Shown here: piece by piece, positions 1 to 9,084 of the stretch
Layout: every line of letters begins with the position of its first letter
How positions within the stretch are numbered: position 1 is the first letter of the stretch
From: CAYMYN01 sp964394665
GTDB lineage: Bacteria; Planctomycetota; UBA1135; GCA-002686595
DNA length: 64,000 bases
Direction: 5' to 3'
Assembly: GCA_964394665.1 (NCBI GenBank)
Contig: CAYMYN010000004.1
Coordinates: 62,001 to 126,000 of the forward strand
Translations under genes and position numbers: made by a program
Notes under the pieces: model-generated
What the model was told of the DNA's origin: nothing
Seen by the model: the letters and a program-made list of their open reading frames with translations, nothing else
Databases searched by the model: none

Positions 1-1
1 G

Positions 2-94
2 TTCGACGGCGCGCGCATGTGGCTGCGGGCCCACTGCCTGGGGCTCGAGTTGCCGCCCCCGGTGGCGCTGGCGGACCTCGAGCGCGAGGGGTGA
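2..94 (+). CDS. C-terminal end of an unidentified protein (cut by window edge)
   Basis: Only the last 30 codons are present, in a frame that is open from the window edge to a TGA at 92-94. The peptide carries a short Leu/Pro/Glu-rich tail and has no recognisable motif. It is called because its codon use (G/C third positions) matches the genes beside it and because the next gene starts 42 nt later. Family and function cannot be judged from this fragment. Confidence 0.4.
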   Translation, partial: FDGARMWLRAHCLGLELPPPVALADLEREG

Positions 95-118
95 GGAGCG
101 CCCGCGGGGCCCCTGCGC

Positions 119-124
119 TACGCT
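119..124 (+). promoter_or_regulatory. Possible -10 hexamer TACGCT for the M28 peptidase gene
   Basis: TACGCT fits the TANNNT pattern seen before other starts in this window and ends 12 nt before the ATG at 137. No convincing -35 is visible. Inference from position and recurrence only. Confidence 0.3.
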
Positions 125-136
125 GCGCCCCGCGCC

Positions 137-1864
137 ATGAAGACCCAGCTCCTGCTCCCCGCGCTGTGCGCCCTGCTGTGCACCCCCGCTTCGTCCGTCC
201 GCGCGGTGGCGATCCAGGACGGGGCCGACGTCTCCCCGGCCGCGGCGATCCCCGGCCACCGGGGTCCCGCGGTGGCGCCGGGCCCGGGCGGCCCGGCGCG
301 CTTCGTGGAGGCCCTGCTCGGGCGCTTCGACGCGCGGCGCGCCCTGGCCGATGCGGCGCACTTCGACCGCCACTACCGTGCGCCCGGCAACGACGGCTAC
401 GAGGCGGCGCTCGAGCACCTGCTCGCCGAGCTGGGGGCCGCGGGTTTCGAGCGCGCCGGCAGCGAGGGTGCGGGCGAGCTCGAGCTCGAGGTGATCGAGT
501 CCGAGCTGCGCGGCCGCGCCTGGACCCCGCTCTCCGCCCGGCTCGAGTTCGTCGAGCCCGACGGGCGGCGCGAGGCCTTGCTGTCCTTCGACACCCCCGA
601 GGGTCGCGACCGGGTGATGTTGCCGGTCCATGCACCCACGGCTGACGTGCGCGGGCCCGTGGTGCTCGAGTCGGAAGCGCTCGTCCCGGGGGCCGTGCTC
701 GTGACCGAACGGGCGCTCGACCCCGCGCTGCTGCGGCGCGCGGCGCGCGCGGGAGCGGTCGCGGTGCTCTCGGCCTCGTTGTCCGAGCTCGTGCGCGATC
801 CCAACGGCGGCGAACGCCATCTGGACGCGATCTCCTTCCGCAGCGTCCCCGCGGGCACCGAGCTGGCCGTGGCGCAGATCTCGCCCCGGGTCCACGGGCG
901 CATCGCCGAGCGCGTGGCGGCCGGGGAGAGCTTCGAGCTCGCCTACCAGGCCCGCGTTCGCTTCGACGAGCGACCGCTGCGCACCGTGGTCGCCACCTGG
1001 AAGGGGGCCCGCGAGCCCGGGCGCGCGGTCGTGATCGCGGCCCACCTCCAGGAGCCGGGGGCGGGGGACAACGCCAGCGGCGCGGCGGGCATGCTCGAGG
1101 CCGCGCGCGTCCTGGGTCGACACGTGCGCGAGGGATCCCTCGCGCGCCCGGCGCGCAGCCTGGCCTTCGTGTGGGGCGACGAGATGCGCCAGTCGAGCCT
1201 GTGGCTGCGCCACTCGGGCCGCACGGCGCTGGCCGCCATCTCGGCCGACATGCTCGGTCAATCCGAGGAAGCCACGGGCGCGATCTGCCTGCTCGAGCGC
1301 AGCAAGGACCCGGGCGCGATCTGGACCCTGCCGCCGGACGAACACACGCCCTGGGGCAAGGGCCGGGTCGAGCCCGATCAGCTCACGCCCGACGGCCTGG
1401 CGCTCATCGTGCGCACGGCGCTCTCCGACGTGGCGCGCGCCGTCGGCGGCTGGCGTACCGCCGAACATCCCTGGGAGGGCGGCAGCGACCACGACGTGTT
1501 CCTCGCCCGCGGCGTGCCGGCGGTGCTCGTGTGGCACTTCACGGACTTCACCTACCACACCGGGCTCGATCGGCTCGAGATGCTCGACCCGCTCGAGCTC
1601 CAACGCTCCTCCGTGGCCCTGGTCGCGGCCGCGTTGGCGGTGGCCGACGCGGGCCCGGCGGACCTCGGGCGCTACCGCGCGAGCCTGGCCCTCGAGCGCG
1701 AGCTGCGCTTGGCGGCGGCGCAGGCGGCCGAGCTGCCCGAGGCAGCCCAGGCCTGGACGCGTTGGTTCGAGGGCGCCGAGCGATGGCTCGTCGAGCTGTG
1801 CCGCGTGCCCGGAGCGGCGACCACGGACGGGAGCGGGGCACGCAAGCCGGAGGATCCACGATGA
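137..1864 (+). CDS. Secreted M28-family zinc peptidase
   Basis: A 575-residue exported protein whose C-terminal half looks like an M28 (aminopeptidase Y/S-like) di-zinc exopeptidase. The first ~23 residues form a Sec signal ending near SSVRA. A PA-like middle region (about 130-270) precedes the catalytic part. Likely metal ligands are the His in VVIAAHLQ, the Asp in GAGDNASG, the acidic pair in WGDEM, the Asp in AISADMLG and the His in TYHTGLD. The usual HxD after the first His reads HLQ, which is odd but does not remove the His. The stop overlaps the next ATG (ATGA), so it is probably co-translated with the glycosylasparaginase. Substrate is unknown; peptide or glycopeptide trimming in the periplasm is inferred. 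Confidence 0.8.
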   Translation: MKTQLLLPALCALLCTPASSVRAVAIQDGADVSPAAAIPGHRGPAVAPGPGGPARFVEALLGRFDARRALADAAHFDRHYRAPGNDGYEAALEHLLAELGAAGFERAGSEGAGELELEVIESELRGRAWTPLSARLEFVEPDGRREALLSFDTPEGRDRVMLPVHAPTADVRGPVVLESEALVPGAVLVTERALDPALLRRAARAGAVAVLSASLSELVRDPNGGERHLDAISFRSVPAGTELAVAQISPRVHGRIAERVAAGESFELAYQARVRFDERPLRTVVATWKGAREPGRAVVIAAHLQEPGAGDNASGAAGMLEAARVLGRHVREGSLARPARSLAFVWGDEMRQSSLWLRHSGRTALAAISADMLGQSEEATGAICLLERSKDPGAIWTLPPDEHTPWGKGRVEPDQLTPDGLALIVRTALSDVARAVGGWRTAEHPWEGGSDHDVFLARGVPAVLVWHFTDFTYHTGLDRLEMLDPLELQRSSVALVAAALAVADAGPADLGRYRASLALERELRLAAAQAAELPEAAQAWTRWFEGAERWLVELCRVPGAATTDGSGARKPEDPR

Positions 1865-3027
1865 GCGACGAACGCGGGACGGGGCTCGAGGGGCGCGGGG
1901 TGGATCGCCGGACGGTGCTCGGCGCGGGTCTGGCCGCCGGCGCGTGGGCGGCGGGGGCGGCGGGCGCCCAAGCCGCGCCGGCGGCGGCGCCCTGGGTCCG
2001 GCGCCGACGCGCCCGCAGCGCGCCGCGGCCGGTGATGGTCGGTAGCGAGAACGCGTTGGCCGGCATGCGCGAGCACTACCCCGCGTTGCTCGAGGGCGCG
2101 CACCCCCTCGACGCCGCCCTGGGCGTCGTGGCGCTGGCCGAGGCCGATCCGGCGGACCACACGGTGGGCCTGGGCGGGCTGCCCAACGAGGACGGCGTCG
2201 TGCAACTCGACGCGGCCTGCATGGACGGCGAGACGCACAACGCCGGCGCGGTGGCCTGCCTCGAGAACATCCTGCACCCCGCGGCGGTCGCGCGCCTCGT
2301 CATGGAGCGCACCGACCACTGCCTGCTCGTCGGCCGCGGCGCCTATGCCTTCGCCCGCCAGCACGGCCACCCGCACACCGAATTGCTCACCGAGGAGGCG
2401 CGCCGGCTGTGGTTGCGCTGGCGCGAGACGATGAGCGAGCGCGACGCGCGCCTACCCCCGCCGGGCGAGGCGGGCGACCGTCGCCAGGGGCGCGCGGGCG
2501 AAGCGCCCCTCGACGCGAAGCTGGCGCGCCTGCTCGAGCCCGACGGGCGCGTGACGGGCACCATCCACTGCTCGGCGCTCTCGGGCGCGGGCCAGATCGC
2601 CTGCACGACGACGACCTCGGGCCTCTCGTGGAAGATCCCCGGACGCGTGGGGGATTCGCCCCTGATCGGTGCGGGGCTCTACTGCGACGCCGAGGCCGGC
2701 AGCGCGGGCTCCACCGGCCGCGGCGAAGCGACGATCCTCGCCTGCGGCAGCCACACCGCGGTGGAGCTCCTGCGCCAGGGCGCGACGCCCCTCGAAGCGG
2801 GGCTCGAGGTGTTGCGCCGGGTGGTGCGCAACACGCGCCGCCAAGCGCGCTGGCAGCCGCGGCTCGTCGACGCGGAGGGCTTTCCGACCTTCTCCCTGCG
2901 CTTCTACGTGCTCGGCCTCGACGGCACGCTGGCCGGAGTCGCGTTGAAGGGCGAGGGCCACTTCGCCGCCGCGGACCCCGACGGGGGCCCGCGCCACGTG
3001 CCGATCGTGAGCCTCTACGGGCGCTGA
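1861..3027 (+). CDS. Tat-exported glycosylasparaginase-like N-terminal nucleophile hydrolase
   Basis: A 388-residue member of the asparaginase-2/glycosylasparaginase family, which cleaves the N4-(GlcNAc)-Asn bond or isoaspartyl peptides after self-processing at a Thr. The start is set by the ATGA overlap with the upstream peptidase. Residues ~15-40 form a twin-arginine signal (DRRTVLGAG). The family core is clear: HNAGAVACLE, then the predicted processing site where Thr in VTGTIHC would become the new N-terminus, followed by SWKIPGRVGDSPLIGAG and the Gly-rich GSAGSTGRGE. The usual DTIG before the nucleophile is GTIH here. Pairing with a secreted peptidase suggests joint breakdown of glycoproteins. 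The last 13 nt overlap the convergent EF-hand gene. Confidence 0.85.
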   Translation: MSDERGTGLEGRGVDRRTVLGAGLAAGAWAAGAAGAQAAPAAAPWVRRRRARSAPRPVMVGSENALAGMREHYPALLEGAHPLDAALGVVALAEADPADHTVGLGGLPNEDGVVQLDAACMDGETHNAGAVACLENILHPAAVARLVMERTDHCLLVGRGAYAFARQHGHPHTELLTEEARRLWLRWRETMSERDARLPPPGEAGDRRQGRAGEAPLDAKLARLLEPDGRVTGTIHCSALSGAGQIACTTTTSGLSWKIPGRVGDSPLIGAGLYCDAEAGSAGSTGRGEATILACGSHTAVELLRQGATPLEAGLEVLRRVVRNTRRQARWQPRLVDAEGFPTFSLRFYVLGLDGTLAGVALKGEGHFAAADPDGGPRHVPIVSLYGR

Positions 3028-3746
3028 GGTTCCGCTTCGGCGCGGCCGCGCATCGAAGCGTAGAACTCGGCGCGGTCGACGATCCCGTCGCCGTCGAGGT
3101 CCAGGGTCGCGAGCACGGTGCCGCGGCGCACCTGCATCCGCACGGGCCGCTGGAGGCGGTCGAGGTCCGCGTCGGACAGCCGGCCGTCGCGGTCGAGGTC
3201 CAACCGCTCGAAGGCGGGCACGGGCCCGGCGATGCGCGGGGGGAGCCGCACCAGGCTGCGGTCGTCGTCGCGCTCCTTCACGTGGCCGAAGAGCTCGAGC
3301 ACCGAGCCCGCCGGCCGCGTGGGCCACAGGCCCGGGGTGGGCTCGGCCTCGGCCGAGGCCAGCAGTCGTTCGCCCTCGGAGCCGGGGCGCGGCACGGGCG
3401 GCGGGAAGGCGCCGATGCGTTCGACGGTGCGCCGGTAGGCGGCCTCGAACTCCGCCAGGTCGAGCAGGCCGTCGCCGTCGAGGTCGAGTTGCTCGAAGCG
3501 CAGCTTGTCGAAGCGCAGGCTCTCCTGGGCCTCGCGCCAACTGATCCAGCCGTCGCCGTCGTGATCCGCGACGCGGAAGTAGAGCTCGGCGCGCCCCTCG
3601 TCCCCGGCGGGGGCCTTTCCAGCGCGGCCCGCGTCGCGCTGCGCGCCGCGCCCGGCCCCGGGACCCTGCCCGCGATCGCCGCCGCGTTGCGGAGCGGCGA
3701 CCAGGGCCAGCAGCGGCAGGACGGCGAGGAGGAGCGCGGCACGCAT
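3015..3746 (-). CDS. Secreted EF-hand calcium-binding protein
   Basis: A 243-residue protein with an N-terminal signal (LLLAVLPLLALVAA) and four EF-hand loops: DHDGDGWISWRE near residue 62, DLDGDGLLDLAEFE near 88, DLDRDGRLSDADLD near 180 and DLDGDGIVDRAEF near 214. The spacing of Asp/Gly/Glu in each loop fits calcium coordination. Between pairs is a Pro/Glu-rich linker with no known fold. It is the third gene of a probable minus-strand operon after the AGCS symporter and DegT aminotransferase, 18 nt below the latter. A calcium-dependent extracytoplasmic role is inferred; no enzymatic motif is visible. Confidence 0.8.
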   Translation of the reverse strand: MRAALLLAVLPLLALVAAPQRGGDRGQGPGAGRGAQRDAGRAGKAPAGDEGRAELYFRVADHDGDGWISWREAQESLRFDKLRFEQLDLDGDGLLDLAEFEAAYRRTVERIGAFPPPVPRPGSEGERLLASAEAEPTPGLWPTRPAGSVLELFGHVKERDDDRSLVRLPPRIAGPVPAFERLDLDRDGRLSDADLDRLQRPVRMQVRRGTVLATLDLDGDGIVDRAEFYASMRGRAEAEPQRP

Positions 3747-3764
3747 GCGGAGCCTCGGCAGCGG

Positions 3765-4901
3765 TCAGGCCCGGCGCACGAGCGCGAGCAGGACGTCGGC
3801 GACGCGCTCGACCTCGTCGTCGCGCAGGAAGGGGTGCACGGGCAGGCACAGCACCTCGCGCGCGAGGGCCTCGGCGTGCGGCAACGAGCCGGGGGCGTAA
3901 CCCCAGTCGCGGGCCGCGGGCTGCAGGTGGACCGGCCGGGGATAGTGCACCGCGGCGAAGATGCCCTGGGCGCGCAGGCCCTCGAGCGCCGCGTCGCGCG
4001 AGGCGCCCGCACCGATCCGCACCGCGTACTGGTGGTAGGCGTGGCCGCCGCTCGTGTCGCGCACGGGGCGCACCCGTTCCTCCCCGGCGAAGGCCGCGTC
4101 GTAGCGCGCGGCGAGGGCGCGGCGGCGCGCGTTCCAGCCCTCGAGGTGGGGCAGCTTCGCGGCGAGCAGGGCCGCCTGCAGGGCCGCCAGGCGGCTGTTG
4201 GTGCCGACCTCGTCGTGCTCGTACTTCACGCGGCTGCCGTGGTCGCGCAGGGAGCGCATACGTTTGGCCCAGGCCTCGTCGCGGGTGAGGATCAGGCCCG
4301 CGTCGCCGGCGGCCCCCAGGTTCTTGGTGGGGTAGAAGGAGAAGGCCGCGGCGTCGCCGACCTCGCCCGCCCGCAGGCCGTCCCGTTCGGCCCCGTGGGC
4401 CTGGGCCGCGTCCTCGATCAGCGCGATGCCGCGCCGGTCGGCCAGGGCGCGGAAGCCGCGCAGGTCGACGAGCTGGCCGTAGAGGTGCACCGGCAGCAGC
4501 GCGACGGTGCGTTCGTCGATGGCCGCCTCCGCCGCGGCGGGCTCGATCAGGGCCGTCTCGGGGTCGACGTCGACCAGCCGCACCGTCGCTCCCGTCCAGG
4601 CCACGGCGCCGGCGCTGGCGAAGAAGGTGAACGGGCTCGTGACGACGTTGGTGCCCGGCCCCGCGCAGCAGGCCCGCAGGGGCAACACGAGCGCGTCGGT
4701 GCCCGAGGCCACCCCGACGCCGAAGGCCGCGTGTTGCGAGCGCGCGAAGGCCTGCTCGAAGGCCTCCACGTCCGGCCCGAGCACGTAGCGCCCGCTGCGC
4801 AGGACGCGCAGGACCTCCTGCTCGAGCACCGGACCGACCGCGGCCAGCTCGGCGGCGAGGTCGACGGGTTGGATCGGACGGTGTTGCGTGCCGGTGTTCA
4901 T
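3765..4901 (-). CDS. DegT/DnrJ/EryC1/StrS-family PLP aminotransferase
   Basis: A 378-residue fold-type I PLP enzyme, the class that transaminates nucleotide-linked keto-sugars. The substrate region opens with SGRYVLGPDVEAFE, the cofactor pocket has GVASGTDAL, the PLP Asp is in IEDAAQAHGA (Asp164), and the Schiff-base Lys193 is in SFYPTKNLGAAGDAG, all intact. Length is normal for the family. It lies 21 nt downstream of the AGCS transporter stop and upstream of the EF-hand gene on the same strand. No other sugar-biosynthesis gene is adjacent, so the exact substrate (amino sugar for LPS or glycans) is open. Confidence 0.9.
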   Translation of the reverse strand: MNTGTQHRPIQPVDLAAELAAVGPVLEQEVLRVLRSGRYVLGPDVEAFEQAFARSQHAAFGVGVASGTDALVLPLRACCAGPGTNVVTSPFTFFASAGAVAWTGATVRLVDVDPETALIEPAAAEAAIDERTVALLPVHLYGQLVDLRGFRALADRRGIALIEDAAQAHGAERDGLRAGEVGDAAAFSFYPTKNLGAAGDAGLILTRDEAWAKRMRSLRDHGSRVKYEHDEVGTNSRLAALQAALLAAKLPHLEGWNARRRALAARYDAAFAGEERVRPVRDTSGGHAYHQYAVRIGAGASRDAALEGLRAQGIFAAVHYPRPVHLQPAARDWGYAPGSLPHAEALAREVLCLPVHPFLRDDEVERVADVLLALVRRA

Positions 4902-4922
4902 GTCATCGCGCCCGTAGACGGG

Positions 4923-6563
4923 TCACTTGCCGAAGGTCTGGAAGCCGCCGCTCTTGTAGCGGTTCCAGTAGCTGTCCAGATCGCGGCGCACCTTCCCGGA
5001 GAGCAGCACCACGCCCAGGATGTTCGGCAAGGCCATGCCCAGGATCATCAGGTCGCCGAAGTCGAGCACGTTGATCGCGCTCAGGATCGAGCCCAGGAAG
5101 GTGAACACGAGGAAGATCACCTTGTAGGCGAGCGAGTACTTCTCGCCCAGCAGCCAGGTCCAGCAGCGCTCGCCGTAGTACGACCACGAGATCATCGTGG
5201 AGAAGGCGAAGAGCGCCACCGCGATCGAGAGCACGTAGGGGAACCAGGAGATGACTTCACCCATCGCCCTGCTGGTCAGGGCCGCACCCTGTTTGGCGGC
5301 GATCAGATCCGAGTAGGCGGGGTTCTCGTACGCGCCGGTGATGACGATCACCAGGGCGGTCATGGTGCAGACCACGACGGTGTCGATGAACGGCTCGAGC
5401 AGCGCCACGATGCCCTCGCGCACCGGGTAGTCGGTCTTGGCGGCGGAGTGGGCGATGGCCGCCGAGCCGATGCCGGCCTCGTTGGAGAAGGCAGCCCGCT
5501 GGAAACCGACCACCAGCACCCCGATGAAGCCCCCGTAGAGCGCCTCGGAGTCGAAGGCGCCGGAGAGGATCGAGCCGAGGGCCGCGGGCAGGTGGTCCAG
5601 GTGCGCGCCGAGGATGAACAGGCAGGCGAGGATGTAGAGGCCGCACATGCTGGGCACGATGGCCGCCGCGACGTGCGCGATGCGCTGGATGCCGCCGATG
5701 ATCACGATCCCTACCAGGATGGTCATCACCGCGCCGTAGACCCAGCCGTACTCGACGAGGTCGGGGACGGTCAGGGCCACGGCGTCCAGGGACTGGCGCA
5801 CCTGGAAGCTGTTGCCCCCGGCGAGCGAACCCCCGATGCACATGATCGCGAAGAGCACGGCCAGCACCTTTCCGAGGGGCGCGAGCTTGAGCTCGGCCAA
5901 GCCCTTCGACAGGTAGTACATGGCGCCGCCCATGACGTGCCCGTCGGGGCGCACCTCGCGGTACTTCTGGCCCAGGGTGCACTCGACGAACTTCGAGCTC
6001 ATGCCCAAGAGGCCGGCCAGGATCATCCAGAAGGTCGCGCCGGGGCCGCCGATCATCATCGCGATGGCGACGCCCGCGATGTTGCCCAGGCCCACGGTGG
6101 CCGACAGCGCCGCGCTGAGGGCTTGGAAGTGGGAGACCTCCCCCGCGCCCTGGGAGGCTGGATCGCTGAAGCGCCCGCGCACCACGTCCAGGGCGTGCCG
6201 GAAGCCCCGCACGCTGATGAAACCCATTCGGAGCGTGAAGTAGATCGCTCCCAACACCAGCCAGAGCACCGTGAAGGGCATCGTGGTGTCCGTGCCCGGC
6301 ATGGGGATGGGATAGAAGATGATCCGGCCGACCTTGGCGTTGGCCTTGGCCATCGCCCCGTCGACCTTGGCCTCCAGCCGGCGCCAGGTGCTCTGCGGCG
6401 CCGGTTCGACCTCGGCCTCGATGGGGGCCGGCAGCGCCTGGGCGCCCGTCGCGTCCGTTTGCGCGGGGGCCGCCGGGAGGGCTGCGCGGGCGTCCCCGAC
6501 GCACAGGAAGAGCCCCACCAGGAGCGCGAGCAGCGGGAGCGCGGGGCGGACGGCGGTCGGCAT
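4923..6563 (-). CDS. Alanine/glycine:cation symporter (AGCS family) with signal-like N-terminal extension
   Basis: A 546-residue secondary transporter of the AGCS family, which imports Ala or Gly with Na+ or H+ across the inner membrane. The family signature lies in TVGLGNIAGVAIAMMIGGPGA, followed by further hydrophobic segments and the conserved FQRAAFSNEAGIGSA and WSYYGERC stretches. The ATG at 6563 has an AAGGAG-type ribosome site about 10 nt upstream. Unlike the classic ~450-residue proteins, it begins with its own signal-like segment (LLALLVGLFLCVGDARA) and a Pro/Ala/Glu-rich linker of about 60 residues before the first core helix. It leads a probable operon with DegT and the EF-hand gene. 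Confidence 0.9.
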   Translation of the reverse strand: MPTAVRPALPLLALLVGLFLCVGDARAALPAAPAQTDATGAQALPAPIEAEVEPAPQSTWRRLEAKVDGAMAKANAKVGRIIFYPIPMPGTDTTMPFTVLWLVLGAIYFTLRMGFISVRGFRHALDVVRGRFSDPASQGAGEVSHFQALSAALSATVGLGNIAGVAIAMMIGGPGATFWMILAGLLGMSSKFVECTLGQKYREVRPDGHVMGGAMYYLSKGLAELKLAPLGKVLAVLFAIMCIGGSLAGGNSFQVRQSLDAVALTVPDLVEYGWVYGAVMTILVGIVIIGGIQRIAHVAAAIVPSMCGLYILACLFILGAHLDHLPAALGSILSGAFDSEALYGGFIGVLVVGFQRAAFSNEAGIGSAAIAHSAAKTDYPVREGIVALLEPFIDTVVVCTMTALVIVITGAYENPAYSDLIAAKQGAALTSRAMGEVISWFPYVLSIAVALFAFSTMISWSYYGERCWTWLLGEKYSLAYKVIFLVFTFLGSILSAINVLDFGDLMILGMALPNILGVVLLSGKVRRDLDSYWNRYKSGGFQTFGK

Positions 6564-6710
6564 GCGGTGGGCTCCTTCGGGGACGGTGCGGAACGGGCGA
6601 GCGGCGAGATCGTGCCAATGGGCATCGGGGCATGCAAACCACGGGCTCGCGGCCCGCGGGGTCGCCGAGGGTCGGGCGCGGTCCGCCGCACCCCCGGGCG
6701 CACCGTCGGC

Positions 6711-6716
6711 TACCCT
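6711..6716 (+). promoter_or_regulatory. Possible -10 hexamer TACCCT for the HExxH metalloprotease gene
   Basis: GCTACCCTGG lies 36 nt before the ATG at 6753, in the divergent gap between the AGCS and protease genes. The same TACCCT precedes hutI and the selenoprotein gene. No clear -35 is seen. Confidence 0.35.
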
Positions 6717-6752
6717 GGCCGCGACCCCGCCCACCGCGAGCCCACGGTTCCC

Positions 6753-8093
6753 ATGCGACGCCTGCCCCACGCTGCCCTCGGCCTCCTGCTCACCCTGCCC
6801 CTCGCCGCCGCCCAGGAAGAGGGCCCCTCGCCCGCCCAGCGCGAGCTCGAACGCACCTCCCTGCGCATCGCGGGCCAGCTCGAGAAGCTGCGCGCGCGGA
6901 GCTTCGAGCGGCCGTTCACGGTGCGCGTCTCGACCGCCGAGGAGTTCCTCGCCTACGCCCTCGCGCGCACCGAGGCGCTGATGCCGCCCGAGGAGCTCGC
7001 CGCCGCCGAGTCGCTGCAGAAGATGCTGGGGCTCCTGGCTCCCGACCTCGATCTGATGGGCGTCACGCTGGCCCTGCTCGAGGAGCAGGTGGGCGGCTTC
7101 TACGACCCCGGCAAGGACGCGTTCTACCTGATGGAGGGCTTCGAGGGCGGCGTGGCCGAGCTGATCCTGGCCCACGAGCTCACCCACGCCCTCGACGACC
7201 AGCTCTTCGACCTCGACCAGGGCCTGGCGCACCGCGCGGGCGCCGGCGACGCCGCCTCGGCCTACCACGCCGTCGTCGAGGGCAGCGGCATGGTGATGAT
7301 GACGCGCTGGATGATGGCCCATCCGCCGCGCCTCACGCCCGAGGCGCTCGCGGCCGGCATGCCGACGCCCGAGTCCCTGGGGGATGCGCCGACCGCGATC
7401 TGGAAGCCGCTGCTGTTCGCCTACATGCAGGGCCAGAACTTCCTCGAGCAGGGCCGGCGCATGCTGCGCCGCAAGGACCGCTCGATCGACATGAACGCGG
7501 TGCTCGACCAGGCCTTCCTTGCGCCGCCGCGTTCGACCGAACAGGTGCTGCATCCCGAGAAGTATTGGGACTCCGAGAAGCTCGACGAGCCGCGCGAGGT
7601 GCGCCACGACCTGGGTGCGCTGCCCGAGGCCTGGCGCGTGCTCACCTCGGACACCCTGGGCGAGCTCCAGCTCGCGCTCGTCACCGAGGAGCCCGCGCGC
7701 GTCGACTTCTCGAACCAGATGGCGCTGCTCGGGATCCGCTACACCAACCGCTACGCGGAGGGCTGGGACGGCGATCAGGCCGTCCTGCTCGCCCGCGAGG
7801 ACGGCGCCCGACTCCTCAGTTGGGCCCTGGTGTTCGACACGCCGGCCGATGCGGCCGAGCTCGCCGAGCGCCTGGGCGAGATCCACGAACGCATTGCGGC
7901 CGGGCTGGGGACCCTGGCGGGCGAGGGTGCGCCCTGCGGGCTCGAGTTTCGGATCGACCCGGGGCGCGCGGACCTCGTGCGCGTGGTGGCCTTCACGGGA
8001 CTGGAGGCCGGCGCGGCCCTGGAGCTCGCCCGATCCCTGCCGATCACCGTCGGAGCGGATCCGCTCGCCGGTCCCCACGACGCGCCGCGCTGA
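6753..8093 (+). CDS. Secreted HExxH zinc-metalloprotease-like protein
   Basis: A 446-residue protein with a short Sec signal (LGLLLTLPLAAAQ) and a gluzincin-type motif LAHELTHALDDQ, giving His141, Glu142 and His145. A downstream Glu in VVEGSGMVMMTRWM is a candidate third ligand. The segment EEQVGGFYDPGKDAFY just before the motif resembles that of other uncharacterised HExxH families in which a metal-site strand precedes the helix. The C-terminal 150 residues look like a separate domain. The ATG was chosen because the signal peptide starts there; the open frame runs much further upstream only because it is antisense to the AGCS gene. Specific substrate unknown. Confidence 0.75.
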   Translation: MRRLPHAALGLLLTLPLAAAQEEGPSPAQRELERTSLRIAGQLEKLRARSFERPFTVRVSTAEEFLAYALARTEALMPPEELAAAESLQKMLGLLAPDLDLMGVTLALLEEQVGGFYDPGKDAFYLMEGFEGGVAELILAHELTHALDDQLFDLDQGLAHRAGAGDAASAYHAVVEGSGMVMMTRWMMAHPPRLTPEALAAGMPTPESLGDAPTAIWKPLLFAYMQGQNFLEQGRRMLRRKDRSIDMNAVLDQAFLAPPRSTEQVLHPEKYWDSEKLDEPREVRHDLGALPEAWRVLTSDTLGELQLALVTEEPARVDFSNQMALLGIRYTNRYAEGWDGDQAVLLAREDGARLLSWALVFDTPADAAELAERLGEIHERIAAGLGTLAGEGAPCGLEFRIDPGRADLVRVVAFTGLEAGAALELARSLPITVGADPLAGPHDAPR

Positions 8094-8108
8094 AACCCGC
8101 GGGAGTCC

Positions 8109-8903
8109 TCAGCCGAAGCGCTCGCCCACGCGGCGGCGCTGACCCGGGAGGCCGCCGGCGATGCGGCCGCTGAACAGGAACGTGCCCTCGACGCGCCAAC
8201 CGGGCCGGGGGCGGGGTAGGCCCTCGGCGTCGAGGGCCCAGGGGCTGACGAAGAGCGTGAGGGGTCGGCCAGGCGCGTCGACCTCGAGCACGTCGACCTG
8301 GCGGCCGGTGAGGCGGTTCGCGAGGTGGCGCACCGACTGCACGCGGGCCGACACGAACGAGCAGCCGCCCGGATCCTCGCTGCCGCCGAGCGGTTCGATG
8401 AACGCGCCCCGCGGCGCCTCGAGGATCTCCGCGTCCCGCAGGCCCTCGTTCGGGCCGACGTAGTCGACCGCCAGCGCGAACCCGGCGCTGGTGATCGCGA
8501 GCACGTGGCCCTCGGGCAAACGCGGCGGCAGGCGGCGCGCGTCCGTGAGCCAGGTCGCCAGGCGGTACGAGCCGGGCGCGCGGCTGCTCTCCGGATCGCC
8601 CTCCAGGGGCGGGTCCGCCCAGCCGTGCAGCAGGGCGTCGAAGCGCGAGTCCTCGACCGCGCCGATCGAGAGCACCGCCACGCGCAGGCGGTGGGGGACC
8701 TGGTAGTAGGGCAGTAGCGTCGAGAACTCCTGGCCCTCCTCGCGGTCGAGGCGCAGCTCGAGGCCGGGGGCCAGCTCCAGGCGCAGGTGCTCGCCCCCCG
8801 GTCCCCGCAGGGCGACCGGCTCGCCCTCGGCGCGCACCCGCGCGCAGAGGGCGTCGAGGTCGGGGTCCGGCGGGAAGCCGATGCACTCGAGCAGGAAATC
8901 CAC
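8109..8903 (-). CDS. Protein of unknown function
   Basis: A 264-residue soluble protein that I do not recognise. The best start is GTG at 8901-8903 (reads VDFLLECIGFPPDPDLD); the frame is open further upstream, but that part is low-complexity Arg/Ala/Gly and overlaps the divergent promoter region. The body has beta-rich stretches such as HLRLELAPGLELRLDREEGQ and LAITSAGFALAVDYVGPNEG. It has no signal peptide, membrane segment or catalytic motif. It converges on the metalloprotease gene (15 nt apart) and is divergent from the M1 aminopeptidase gene. Confidence 0.6.
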   Translation of the reverse strand: MDFLLECIGFPPDPDLDALCARVRAEGEPVALRGPGGEHLRLELAPGLELRLDREEGQEFSTLLPYYQVPHRLRVAVLSIGAVEDSRFDALLHGWADPPLEGDPESSRAPGSYRLATWLTDARRLPPRLPEGHVLAITSAGFALAVDYVGPNEGLRDAEILEAPRGAFIEPLGGSEDPGGCSFVSARVQSVRHLANRLTGRQVDVLEVDAPGRPLTLFVSPWALDAEGLPRPRPGWRVEGTFLFSGRIAGGLPGQRRRVGERFG

Positions 8904-9024
8904 CGTCGGGCCTCGGGCGGAGTGTGGCCCCCGCCCGCGGGCCGGGCAAGTCGCCGCGCGCGCGCCGTCGGCGCCCCGGCGCGCAGCCCGGGCCCTGGGC
9001 CCGCCACGGGGCGGGCCGGTTTCG

Positions 9025-9030
9025 TAGGAT
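9025..9030 (+). promoter_or_regulatory. Possible -10 hexamer TAGGAT for the M1 aminopeptidase gene
   Basis: CGTAGGATCCGCG lies 54 nt upstream of the ATG at 9085 in a divergent intergenic region. TAGGAT also precedes the VWA and FG-GAP genes in this window. Inferred from recurrence. Confidence 0.35.
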
Positions 9031-9084
9031 CCGCGCCCCGCCCGGGCCGCCGAGCCCGCGGCGGCTCCCACGCCGACCCCGCCG

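Noticed and set aside
2409..8093. 1894-residue open frame on the plus strand
   Set aside because: Only its last 446 codons are a real gene. The rest is antisense to the EF-hand, DegT and AGCS genes and shows low-complexity Arg/Gly/His composition typical of shadow frames in G/C-rich DNA.
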